NCBI GenBank assembly: GCA_905182995.1
Contig: CAJJDP010000098.1
Coordinates: forward strand, 63,069-127,068
Direction of reading: 5' to 3'
From: Paramecium octaurelia
Lineage: Eukaryota; Ciliophora; Oligohymenophorea; Peniculida; Parameciidae
Length of the DNA: 64,000 nt
Positions 10,871 through 21,411 of the stretch are shown in pieces; the stretch's first letter is position 1, and each line of letters starts with the position of its first letter. Below the pieces are notes generated by a model. It saw nothing but the letters and a program-made list of their open reading frames with translations, did no database searches and had not been told where the DNA came from. Made by a program: the position numbers and the translations under genes.

Positions 10871-13756
10871 ATGTCAATTATTGTTAAAAAATTTCTAAAG
10901 ACCAACCTTTTAGAGAAACAGCACTTTAATAAACATACTGAAAGAGAGAGGAAACGATTGGAATACATTAACAAGTCCATATCTGATCGTAAGGCCTATC
11001 TTTGTTTGTCTCCAACTGAGCAGTACATTTTGAACGACAAAGTATTCCCATTCATTCCTATTTCCAAGTCATTGCATCATTCAAGAGAGGAACAACGAAT
11101 GTATGATTTCAAGACTCCTTTTGACAATGAGCACTGCGTCGAGAAGAAGGAACGGTCGAAGGAAATGACTCTCACTATGGCACTTTCATCCATGAAGAAC
11201 AGCAATCAAATCTAACAAATCACAAAACCAAAAAAGAAACTAACATTCTTTGAATCTATTGTGTTTTCACCAGATGGAACACTAAAAATCATTTGGGATT
11301 TCCTGTGCATGTTTCTAATTTTCTATGAAATATTGTCCATCCCCTTCAGAATTAGCTTTGACTTCGAAATTAGCAGCGAATTAAGCACATTTATAACAAC
11401 AATCTTCTTGGTTGACATCGCAGTTACCTTCAATACAGCCGTCTGGATCAAAGGGACCATCAATTTTTAATACTCAGTAATATTTAAACAATATATGAAA
11501 CTGTGGTTTTGGCTAGATTTAATTGCCTCCTTCCCCTACGACATGGTATCTTATAAGACACAATCATAATTAGATCGTAGAATCAATATTGCTATCAGAT
11601 GCCAATCAAACCGATTAGAGTAGTAGCAGTGCTGGTCAATCAAAGACGTTATAATAAAGTGCTTAAATTTTGAGACTTTTAAAATTCTTTAGATTTATCA
11701 AGATAATTAGATTACTTAGATTAGCTAAATTAAAGGTGATTTTCGATAAAATTGAAGAATAACTTCAAACCTATACTACCATTAATACAATAGCCAGCTT
11801 TCTTAAATTGAGCTTCTTTGTATTATTTTGGTCACATTGGCTAGGATGCATATTTCATTTTGTGGGAATGAATGAAGATCCTAATCATAATTGGTTAGTT
11901 GTAGCTGGTATTTATGATTCTCCAGTTGAAGTGAGATACGTAACATCAATCTATTGGGCTGTCACTACCATGATTACTGTGGGTTATGGAGACATTTCAC
12001 CTTAAACAACAATAGAGAGATTGTGTGGAATATTCTTCTTATTGGTAGCTTGTGGAGTGTTGTCCTTCACTATGAACTCCATCGGAAATACAATGCAATA
12101 GATGAGTTAAAAAAAAGATCAGTAAAAAAAGAACATTGCAGAAATCAACAATTACATGTAAAAAGTAAAGATACCGAAACATCTTCAATAGAGAGTAAGA
12201 AAGTACTTATAATATATTTGGGATTCGAGCAGACTTATTAAATTAGATGCAATCACTGTTAATCTATCCCAAGAACTGAAGTAGTTATTGACTGTTCATG
12301 TTAATGGCAACATCTTAGCCACGTATACGAATTTCTGTAAAACCTTCTCTCGTGTCCTCCTCTTAGACATTACTCAAATCTTACTTGAATAAACGGCACA
12401 ACCAGACGAATACATCATTATTGAAGACAATCCCAAAAATTCACAGCATCTTTATTTTATTCAAGATGGATTGATTAATATTGTATTGCCTAAGACTAGA
12501 CAAGTAGCAGCCAAATTAACGAACAAATAGATCTTTGGAGAGATCAATTTCTTTGGAAATGTAGGTCGAACTGCCTCTGCCAAGAGTGAAGGGTTCAGTG
12601 ATTTGTTTGTACTGAAAAGGGAGAGTTTCTTGTAGATTCTACAAAAATATCCTAAAGATTTTGAGAAATTCTACTCAATTTAAGAGGAAGTTAATAGACA
12701 TCAATTTTAAGTGCTCCAAATACATTGTTTTGCTTGTGAGTTGCCAGGACATGTGGTTAGAGATTGTCCTCAATTACATTTCATAGTGGATCTTTATGTG
12801 TACAATAAAACAAAGAACAGATGCATTAGATAAATCATGAGAGAGTATGTGAGAAAGGATAGAATACATTTTAATGCTATTAAACACTAGTACATCATTA
12901 AGAAGGAGGCTCTGAGTATATAAACTGTAATTCCGATGACTGGTTATATTGTTGAAGAATGCAATCTAGAAGATACGCAATTTAAAACTATCCACTTCAA
13001 AAGTATTCCTTAGCCTTTTAAAATCAAATCCAAATTCAAAGAGGATCGAAACAGGAGAAGAGAAATATAAAAGGTAATGCGTGCCTAATTGAGTCAAGTC
13101 TAAATGATAACTCAAAAGCAAAACGATCTTTTTAATCTTACTAAATCTATTTCGTAATTAATTCAATCTTCAACACCCTCTTTAAATTTGTAAAGCAGCA
13201 GTGTCAGTCATACCAAAATTAATGAAAATTAAAGTTCAGACGAGCAAAGTGATTCCGATACAATCCAATAGAAATTAGATGAGATCATATTAGAATATCA
13301 AGTTTAAAAAGAAAATCAAAATCAAGAGAATCTATTCATTTCAAATAAAAGCTAACAAAATTACTCCTTAATTGATCATTTTGAATTTGGCTTTGATTTT
13401 GAAATCTATAGTACTCACAATAATTTGTCTGTCGTCTTAAAAGAAGTATAGAGATACTACAATGGTGCGCAAATCAAACCGAAAATAGACACTGAATATG
13501 AGTAAATCCTCTTATGTATTTACATAGCGTTAATGTGTTTGAGGAATACATGGATTATTATGCGATCAACATGGAAGACATTAATCGTTTTAGACTGGAA
13601 GTGAAGCCAGAAAGGTTGAAGCAATTTCTCCCCTATACTACTTTGGTCGAAATAAAATAATCGAGACAAGTATTAATGTATTTTGGATGTTTAGTTTAAA
13701 CAACATTAAGGACGGATCAAATTTCCTTTGAGACAGTCAGTGGTTAGTTCTTCTGA
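10871..13756 (+). CDS. Cyclic-nucleotide-binding voltage-gated K+ channel with CCHC zinc knuckle
   Basis: 945 aa; introns at 11577-11598 (22 nt) and 13502-13527 (26 nt). S1 starts near residue 135 (IIWDFLCMFLIFYEI). S4 near 260-281 has regularly spaced Arg/Lys (LRLLKFFRFIKIIRLLRLAK). The pore has TTMITVGYGDISP with the K+ filter GYG (~360). A C-linker and a cyclic-nucleotide-binding domain follow (FGEINFFGNVGRTASAKSEG, ~547), with Glu and Arg at the usual ligand positions. Unusually for animal channels, a CCHC zinc knuckle, CFACELPGHVVRDC, follows at ~613-626, then a long basic, Ser/Gln-rich tail. It belongs to the EAG/HCN/CNG superfamily in the plasma or ciliary membrane, and K+ selectivity is expected from GYG. 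Whether cAMP or cGMP gates it cannot be read from the sequence. Confidence 0.92.
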
Positions 13757-13888
13757 ACATTCAAAGAAGATTTGGTTAATTTGAAAATTGATTGATATAT
13801 ATTAATATTAAATTTATAGTTTAAGGTTTATGGATGGTATAACTGACTCATTATTTATTTGTTTAATAAAAAAGTGGAAATAGTTTGA

Positions 13889-14503
13889 TCAATATAATTT
13901 TTCATTTTGATTCTTGCGTAATTTGTGAATATCCTAATAAGATTTATTTTGAAAGCATGAGGATGGTCTTTCAATATGAATTTGATTGTAGAAGTGAGGA
14001 GTAAAGGTGCATTTGCTGAGTTCCTGTTCGTCCTTCTCCTCTCTCATTTTCTACAATTTTGATTGTTTTTTCTTTAGAAATATATCATTCCTTTCTATTA
14101 CTGACAAACCCACCCAATTCTTGTAACAAGCCTTAGTATTAGTTCTCTCACTCATGATATTGCTCGCAGAGATTTCTTGCCTCTTTAGACAGGGTTCTAG
14201 TTGGGCTAATGACTATGGTCGTAAGAACTATTATCTATAAGTGGGGGTTTTGGGAGTCTAGGTCTGCGTAGTAATGGTTTATGAAGGAATTTTGTGTTCT
14301 TTTTTCTGGTTCTAAGTAGGAGGGGAGGGAGGTTGGGGCTGCTTGACAAATGCTCTCAAATTAACGAATATTTTCTTGGTGTTCGAATGAGTTTGAAATT
14401 GATCTCTGAAGTCAGGTTTCTTCTCCTTCTTCTGGGCCATCAAATAACTAAGGCGTTCCAAATTGGCTTACAAGGTTGAATCAATTGGTACCAATTAATT
14501 CAT
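13889..14503 (-). CDS. Small basic hypothetical protein
   Basis: 204 aa without introns, starting at an ATG at 14503; a second in-frame Met sits 23 residues in. Proline/threonine/glutamine-rich middle (QPQPPSPPTQ, TQTPKTPTY), then a basic helical stretch (ERNDIFLKKKQSKLQKMREEKDEQE cut short here as KKKQSKLQKMREEKDEQ) followed by LSKCTFTPHFY. The last motif, a charged helix leading into C-T-F-x-P, recurs in many ciliate proteins of unknown function. It is convergent with the channel gene, 132 bp away. No function assigned. Confidence 0.7.
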
Positions 14504-14667
14504 TTTTTATATTAATATAATGTGAGCAGTCTTATTTAATTTATTAATATCTGATCTATAACTAAAAATAAACTCTTAACAAAATGAACACAATGTACAT
14601 CATTTCTATGGAACACCCAAATCTGTTTGAATCTAGTAAATATAATTAATAATTATAGATTGATTTA

Positions 14668-15672
14668 ATGAACATAAGTGTAAGCTGCGCTCGCTCGATC
14701 AAAGACTTCAGATTGAAGAACAATTTATTTATACTTTCCTCCTTGGTAGGTTTAGGCCTTTGTGGTAAGATGTTTGTATTGGATCAAAATTCCTTCTATC
14801 AACTTATCTACCTTTCGGAACTAATCATTGGTTTCTTCATGATGTTAGTCGTCTTGTTCAATCAATAATTGGATCTGGAATCAGCCGAGTACGTATTTAC
14901 AATGAGTTACTTAATCAAAGAAAGTGAGAGAGGGAATGTCTAATATACAGATTAAGAATTAGAAGAAATGATTAAGGCTAGTATGATTATTATTCCACTA
15001 TGTAGGAAGCATGGGTGACGCTTCTTCGTGGAGCCTCTTTTATACAAGCGTTAAAATGGATTTTCACCACTTTTGTTGCGAGTCTAAAGATTTCCTCTAT
15101 CTAGTCTTATCGGCTGGAATAATTACTTCATACTTCTTTGAATCAAGATTTTAATCAAATTAAATCGCCTGGCTAGTATTTTTACTCTTCATAGTGACAG
15201 CCTGCGATTTCGTATTTGTCGTTCTTGGGCTCATCATAGAACTACCAAGGAGAATCAGATAAGAATATAAATTGAGAGCCCTCCATAGGAGAGCATCTAG
15301 ATAATTAATTTTAGGTATGTAAAATTAATCTTTGTTCGATAATTAAGAGGGTTAAGGTAGCCTCTTATTCAATATACTGGATAATGAATTCCAGGAAGAA
15401 GAGCAGGTGTATTAACCATAACAAATATAGGAAGCACCACAACATAGATACAGCATATTTGGAAGGGAGGAATAACTCTCATGCTAAATATGTTTTGATC
15501 CAATGGTGGAGAATTCCGACCTTCAACAACTATAATGCCATTCTTCGCATCTATTCCATTCCAACTGTATCTAAGATTGGTTTCAAAGAAATGTATAATC
15601 TCTTCAATTTCTTAGCGATAAAACAATTTAATTCCCAGTTGTCCTATTTGTAGAGCACCATAAAATAGATGA
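14668..15672 (+). CDS. Four-TM RING-H2 membrane protein, probable E3 ubiquitin ligase
   Basis: 318 aa; introns at 14981-15005 (25 nt) and 15593-15615 (23 nt). Four hydrophobic segments lie in the first ~200 residues (NLFILSSLVGLGLCGKMFVL, IYLSELIIGFFMMLVVLF, FLYLVLSAGIITSYFF, IAWLVFLLFIVTACDFVFV). A C-terminal RING-H2 finger follows: CQIC...QCHSSHLFHSNC...SCPIC, fitting C-x2-C, C-x3-H-x2-H-x2-C, C-x2-C. The second intron sits inside the finger; only its removal brings CPIC into frame, which confirms the model. It ends 11 residues after the finger opens its last Cys pair. Likely a membrane-anchored E3 ligase. An upstream ATG cluster at 14584 leads into a TGA and was not used. Confidence 0.85.
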
Positions 15673-16512
15673 AATTAATATTAACATATATTATGGTTCT
15701 TATGAATTTAATATATATTTGTAAACAAACTAAATAAATTGTCTTACATTCTCAAACCTTTCGTACATAATTATATAGTGAACTCTTAAAAATTAGAAGC
15801 TACCTTCAGAGAGCAAAAATTTATTTTTCTTCAGTTTCATTAAATCAAAATTAAAATTGATATGTAATATAATTGTAATATATTTGCTATTTAAATACTA
15901 TGAATTAATAAATTGCTTAGGAAGTTCCACTCTTTAATATCAAGGGTATATGCTAGTCAGCTTATTCCCTCGATTGAGTCAACTTATATCAGTCTCTAAA
16001 TTTAAGGTAAAAAATTGCCTAAGAATACTTAATTAATTATAACGTCAAACTACTTATTGAAGGTTTTATTAGTTGGATATTATAAACAAAAACAAAAGTT
16101 TAAAATTGATGTACTTTTATAACTTTTTTTTAAATTAATCATTAAATATTTTTGGAATTCCATTTATGACTAAGGCATAGAAAATGGACTAACATAGCAC
16201 AAGTAATAAATTTTTTATAAATCCCTTTAACAATTCAAGCTAAGATCTCATTTCCAATTGAACTACAACAATTTAGCTTCTCCTCCAATTGTGAAGTGAT
16301 TGATAAAAAATTTATTACTTGTGCTATATAAGAATTTTATTACTTTAAACATACAATTTCATGCAAACTATAAATTAGAGACTAAATGAATTCAAGTAAT
16401 TAGAAAGTAGAATAAGGAGGGGCAAAATAATTGCAATTCAATTCTAGAGAACATTGATATTATTTATATCACTACTGACTTTTATATTTAATAATTTTTT
16501 ATAATAATAGAG
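15673..16512. other. AT-rich gap containing an inverted repeat
   Basis: No convincing gene; one short frame at 15900 ends after 25 codons. The notable content is the 134-bp hairpin element at 16194-16327, listed separately. Confidence 0.5.
16194..16327. repeat. 134-bp element with perfect 25-bp inverted repeats
   Basis: The left arm (16194-16218) and right arm (16303-16327) are exact reverse complements over 25 bp; the arms contain GCACAAGTAATAAA and its complement. The 84-bp interior contains a further partly complementary pair (around CAAGCTAA and TTTAGCTT), so transcribed RNA or single-stranded DNA could form a long hairpin. This could be a MITE-like relic, a non-coding RNA, or a structured 3' region. 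No transposase nearby and no flanking duplication established. Confidence 0.65.
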
Positions 16513-17581
16513 ATGGGTAATGTTTTGGATAATGAAAAGTCCTTCTAGATTACCAAAGATTTTACATTTTGCCAAAATCTGTCTCATCGTCAATTAGGAA
16601 ATATAAAAATTCATGAGTACAAGGAGAACAAGGTATGTATAAATGAATGTAAGAAAGAAAATTAGAGTGTTTGAAATACATTTGGGAACTACTTCTAAAT
16701 AGGAGATGGACAATTATTGTAAGAGATTCGAGAATAGAAAATAATGGAAGAATGCCAATTTGGTCAGATTGTTACATTTTCATGAAAATAGCAATTCGAT
16801 GATGTGTGCTGATGTGTCTCAAGCAATAATAATTGGGGAATACTACTAGATGACTTTGAATTCAGAGGCCGAATAGAAGTACTTATAGAATTTGAATAAG
16901 TTTTACCTAATCATTTATGTTTAATGAATCAAGATTGTGGTTGATAGCCTATCAAATAGTAAGTGCCTGTGCTTTTTTGGAAGAGAAGGGGATGCATCAC
17001 GGAGAATTGAAGACTCAGACAATCTATTTGGATGAATCAGAGAACATCAAGTTGATAGTAAGAATTGATTAAAATGAAAAGGAACACAGTTTCTTGCCTA
17101 ATCATCCAGATGCATATAGTAAAGCGTTTATTCTGGACGAATTTCACTTGTTGCCTCCTGAATAACTGGAGGAATTAAAACAATCGATTCCAGCTAGTTA
17201 GAAGAGTGGAGTGAAGGGAGATGTATTTACTTTGGGATTGATTCTGTTGGAGTTGGCTGCTCAATAATGTAAGGATTGCCGATATGTTAAGCCTCGTCTG
17301 CATACTATAATTGGTAGAAGAAGGTGGTAGATCTGGAGTAGGTGAAGAAGATGTGCGATATGCTGCTGTGTTTGGGATATTCGAGCATATTTTAGAAGTT
17401 GATTTTGCAGATGATTGAGGAGTGTGAGAAAAGACCAACATTTGTGGTGATAAGGGATGGATTATAGAGATTGGAGAAAGATATTTTGGGAGGCATTCAA
17501 TTTTACAAGAATCACATCAAATAGGAAAAGATGAATGAAGCTAATAAAAAATAGTTTCAAACATTTGGATAAAAAATGTGA
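16513..17581 (+). CDS. Kinase-like protein lacking catalytic motifs (pseudokinase, probable N-myristoylation)
   Basis: 332 aa; introns at 16633-16657 (25 nt), 16879-16900 (22) and 17269-17291 (23). It starts MGNVLDNEKS, a Gly-2 context suited to N-myristoylation. The fold is recognisable from HGELKTQTIYL at the HRD-K-P-E-N position (~145), then KGDVFTLGLILLELAAQ for the D-x-x-x-x-G helix F, and a C-terminal ECEKRPTF. HRD is HGE, no DFG or APE is visible, and no VAIK lysine is clear, so it should be inactive. It is a paralogue of the N-terminal half of the gene at 21412 (same helix F, DVFTLG, and MG start). Probably a membrane-associated scaffold. Confidence 0.8.
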
Positions 17582-17675
17582 ATACCAAAAACTCACATCT
17601 ATATCTTAATTTAGCTAACATTCTTATCCAATCAATATATATTATTATATCAATTTAATAATATTTAAAATTTGC

Positions 17676-20086
17676 ATGTTCTTCCCCGAATAGGAGTACA
17701 AGACTAGTACAAAGGTAAGAAACTCTCTATCCATTCTAGAGTGAAGACGAACTTAAGAAATTGACGCTGGAAGAGGATCTAAGCGAATGCTAGAGGTCAT
17801 ATCAGATATTGACGAAGGGTCAATAATTGTAAAAGAGGGCAGTAAGATATGTTGTTTATTGATTGATAGGTATATCAAAACTTGCATAGAATTTTAAAGG
17901 AACCAAATGCATTTGAGATTTTGTTCAAAGTCATCGTGTATGATATAATCTATATTAAAGAGAGGAGATTCAGCAACAAGAAGAGGAAAATCAAATTATT
18001 GCAGCCAAATCTCTTCATAAATTGATTAAAGACAATTAACTTTAAGTAATGGAGTTACTCTAAATTTATGATTTGACTACTCAAATTCTAAAAATATGGT
18101 CATTACCAGTTTTGAATGAATGGATACATACTATGAATGCATTACTTAGAGTTATCAGCCTCGATATCATCCTTAATCCAATCTCATAATTGATACTATT
18201 GTTGACTGATGCATCACAACCAACGATTTCTCGTTAGAGTGCTGCAAAACTCATAGGCACCTTGGCATAAGTACATTCAATTATTAACTAAAGCTATTGG
18301 GAAATGATATCAAAGGGCCTTTATTGGACAGAGCTAGAAATTTGTGTTCTGATCATGACAAAGAAGTCAGATTGACCATGGCTGAAGATGTTATAGTGAA
18401 AGTGTGCCAATCGATATCTAGTGATTTGATAGAGTGTTATTTACTTGAGAAGATCATGGAACTGTATTATGACACAGACATTGTTGTAAAGAGTGCAGGC
18501 ATGAAATTGTTCTACACCATAGCCAACCAATTGTCACCTGATGAAATCAAAAATAGATGTACGAAACTATTCATTGATCAAATATAAAGCTAGAGTGAAG
18601 AAAGTAAAGTAGTTATGTCTAAAATGTGTGGAAGAGTATATATGTTGGTAATTATTATCAATTATAAGTAGGTTAAAGGCAATTTGAATCAAAATTAAAT
18701 ATCTCTATTTCTCACTATTTATGCGTCATATGCCAAAAGTAAAAATATAGATGTGAGGATCAACTTTGTTTCCAATTTCCCTGCAATACTTTCTTTGAGT
18801 CTAAAAAAGTTTGAATTTTTTCAAGAACAATATATGTTGTGTTGCAATGATACCAATGAAACACTTCAAAGATCCATATTAAGCAGTTTTCATGAAGTTG
18901 TACTCTTGTCTGAGAATACAGATATTCTAATACAAGTATTTGTTAATTTCATGAAATCAAAATATTTAACAGTCTTACAATTGTTAATAATCAGATTTGA
19001 TTCAATTGTCAATTCCTTCCAAAAACAAGTAGTTTGTATATCTTATGCGTAGTCAGTAACAACCCCAATTTGGTCAACCAGCCATTGAATTGCTAAATGA
19101 TCTTATTGCAAAAAATCAGTGGGATTTACAAATAGATTTGTTATCCAAATTCTCAGAATGCCAATAAATATTTTCTGACATCAACACATTCCTCAATGTT
19201 ATGCTCAGCACCATCAGCAAAGGAATACCAAAAACCAAACAATTATGTTGTCTAAACATTGCCAAGTACTTGAGCAACATCGGAGATCTGAGGAAGAGAA
19301 AGGATTGGATTATCTAGCTCTTTGAACTCTACTTTAAATCAGACAGCTACTTTAATAGAATCACTTTTATAGACATAGTCCAAGAATTCACTCAATACAT
19401 CTCTAGAAAACTGTTCAAACAATATTAGTTCTATGATATTCTGTTCTACTCCAAGGATCCAATCCTTAATGTGAGGATGAGGTTGATCAAGGTATTTCCC
19501 TTCTTATATCTTTTAGATTTTGCCCATCCTTTATAAGAAGATAGATTCCAATGATGCACCGACTTTGAATATGTTCAATGATGCTTTATAAGATTGCATT
19601 CTCGGCGGATCTCGCTCTTTCCAATACATGATCTAACAAACCAAGGAAGAGTTGCTTAAGCCAAGTGACGAAAGCTATTTAGATCAGAAGGATCAAGAGA
19701 TGCTGGAGAAGGAGGAGTAGATCTTTAAGAATGACTAGAAATAGAGACAATTATTATTGGATTAAGAAAGGGATGATTTGGAACTCAATAAAATAGACTT
19801 AAATGATTACTTGACCAAATACAAGAAGAAGTATCCCCTCACCAAAATAAAGATCACCAATCCAAGTATGCACAGTCAAACCACACTGCTTAAAAAACCT
19901 CAATTGTAGAATAATGCCACTTCAGCACTTCTTTTCAAGAAATCAGTTGACTTTGATTGCAATAAGAGTCCTCTCTTAGAAGCTTCGTCTTCTTTGAAAA
20001 AGCCTGGTCTTAAATCCAAAACACCTATGACCAAAAGTAGTTGTGACATTAAGAAGTAATTTAAACTTCCTAGTATTAAAAAGTGA
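17676..20086 (+). CDS. HEAT-repeat protein, PP4R1/PP2A-scaffold-like
   Basis: 744 aa; seven introns of 23-28 nt (17715-17739, 17842-17869, 17938-17960, 18271-18293, 18648-18671, 19029-19056, 19492-19516). The length is divisible by three after removal. Helical repeats run from about residue 60 to 590, for example QSAAKLIGTLAQ, LCSDHDKEVRLTMAED and VVKSAGMKLFYTIA, the D-x-x-x-V-R pattern of HEAT repeats in PP2A-A and PP4R1 regulatory subunits. The C-terminal ~150 residues form a charged coiled coil (MLEKEEQIFKNDQ) and a Ser/Lys tail. I infer a phosphatase scaffold or regulatory subunit; the exact orthology is unsettled. Its last exon ends 57 bp from the convergent small membrane-protein gene. 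Confidence 0.75.
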
Positions 20087-20143
20087 AATAACATAATATT
20101 ATAGATTTATTATTATTGTGATTATATATAGTTTCCTTGTGCA

Positions 20144-20471
20144 TCACTCCATCTTCTTCTCATTCTCGATCTCAGGAGCTGCTTCGAATTAATTAGCTGG
20201 CAAATTGTTGTATTGCTATTAGACATCTAACTTGTGTTTCTCAGCCCTTCTCTTCCCCCAAATTATGAAACCAATAGTCAGAGCCAAGTACACGCAAGCA
20301 GATACAATCGCTGTGGTTTCTGAATTCGTCTAATTCTTTACGGGATATCTGTAAAACTCAATCTGGTATTTCAGGATAAGGAACAAGGACAACTACAATT
20401 AAATGAGGATCCATTACAAATAAGATGAATCCACATGCGAAAATGACAGTCCAGAAACGAATACAATCCAT
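20144..20471 (-). CDS. Small two-TM membrane protein
   Basis: 97 aa after removal of one 34-nt intron (20363-20396), among the longest introns here. Two hydrophobic segments (FWTVIFACGFILFVM near the start and TAIVSACVYLALTIGFIIW at 41-60) flank a short loop. The C-terminus is basic then acidic (GKRRAEKHK ... EIENEKKME). Too short for family assignment. The intron carries in-frame TGA if retained, supporting the splice. Its ATG is 17 bp from the divergent start at 20489. Confidence 0.7.
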
Positions 20472-20488
20472 ATTTAATATTAATATTA

Positions 20489-21057
20489 ATGAACTGTTAA
20501 GAATATATTCGCTATTCTGACATTTTGGATGGAAAGTATGAGATTGATCAATTGGAATCCCTCCACAAAACTGAGAAGTATCGATCCACAACCACAGTTC
20601 AAACCAATCAATACAAAGACTTAATTGATGACTTGATTCAAGTAATTTAGAATCTTATACAACAGGCTCAAAGTAGATGTGCTGATAATATCTATCAATT
20701 GGGTTACATGATCAATTCTCAATCAAGCAAGAGATTAACTTAATCTGAATTTTCAACTCCTAAGCTTAATATGTCACAAGTCTCCCAATTTTCACAATAC
20801 CAAACTCCAAGCAAATCCAATCAAAGTATAACTCCATCTCCTTAATTATTTAATCAATTGAATAACGAGTAACACATATTACCTAATTTCAAGAAATCTT
20901 TTGGATCAAATCGAAAAATTGATCAAGATTAAAAAATTGGACCAATCTATCCTCTTACGGATCATTAGAAAACACATGTCTAATTGCCCATCTTTTGTGT
21001 AATTAGTCAAACAAGAGTTTCGTAATAGTATTAATACTTTACAGTGATATACTTTGA
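20489..21057 (+). CDS. Ser/Gln-rich hypothetical protein
   Basis: 181 aa; a 23-nt intron at 21022-21044 near the 3' end, after which only three codons remain (DIL then TGA). The first ~70 residues are helical and charged (YEIDQLESLHKTEKYR, LIDDLIQVIQNL); the rest is low complexity (SQVSQFSQYQTPSK, QSITPSP). No domain recognised. Very tight divergent arrangement with the 2-TM gene. Confidence 0.65.
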
Positions 21058-21411
21058 AATCATTAATTATTATTATTTTTACTCTATAAATTCTTGTTTT
21101 TTTCTTTGGTTTTAATTTTATTCATAAAAACAATTGCAATATTACATGAAAATCAATAACAAACTAGCATTACATTCTAGTATGTATATATATATACTTA
21201 AATGAATGAATGCATTTGAATAATGTACTAAGTTATTTCAAAATTTCTAAATTTATTTTGAATTGCCCAATAGATCAAAATGATTATGAAATGCAAATGT
21301 ATGATAATTAGACATTTAATTTATTGTGTGTCAAGGAATATTTAATACATTTATTATAGTATAATTGATGTGTATATTATATAGGCAGTTAATTATATTT
21401 TGAAATCAAAA
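21058..21411. other. Intergenic gap
   Basis: AT-rich with a short TA repeat near 21183-21200. No gene seen. Confidence 0.5.
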
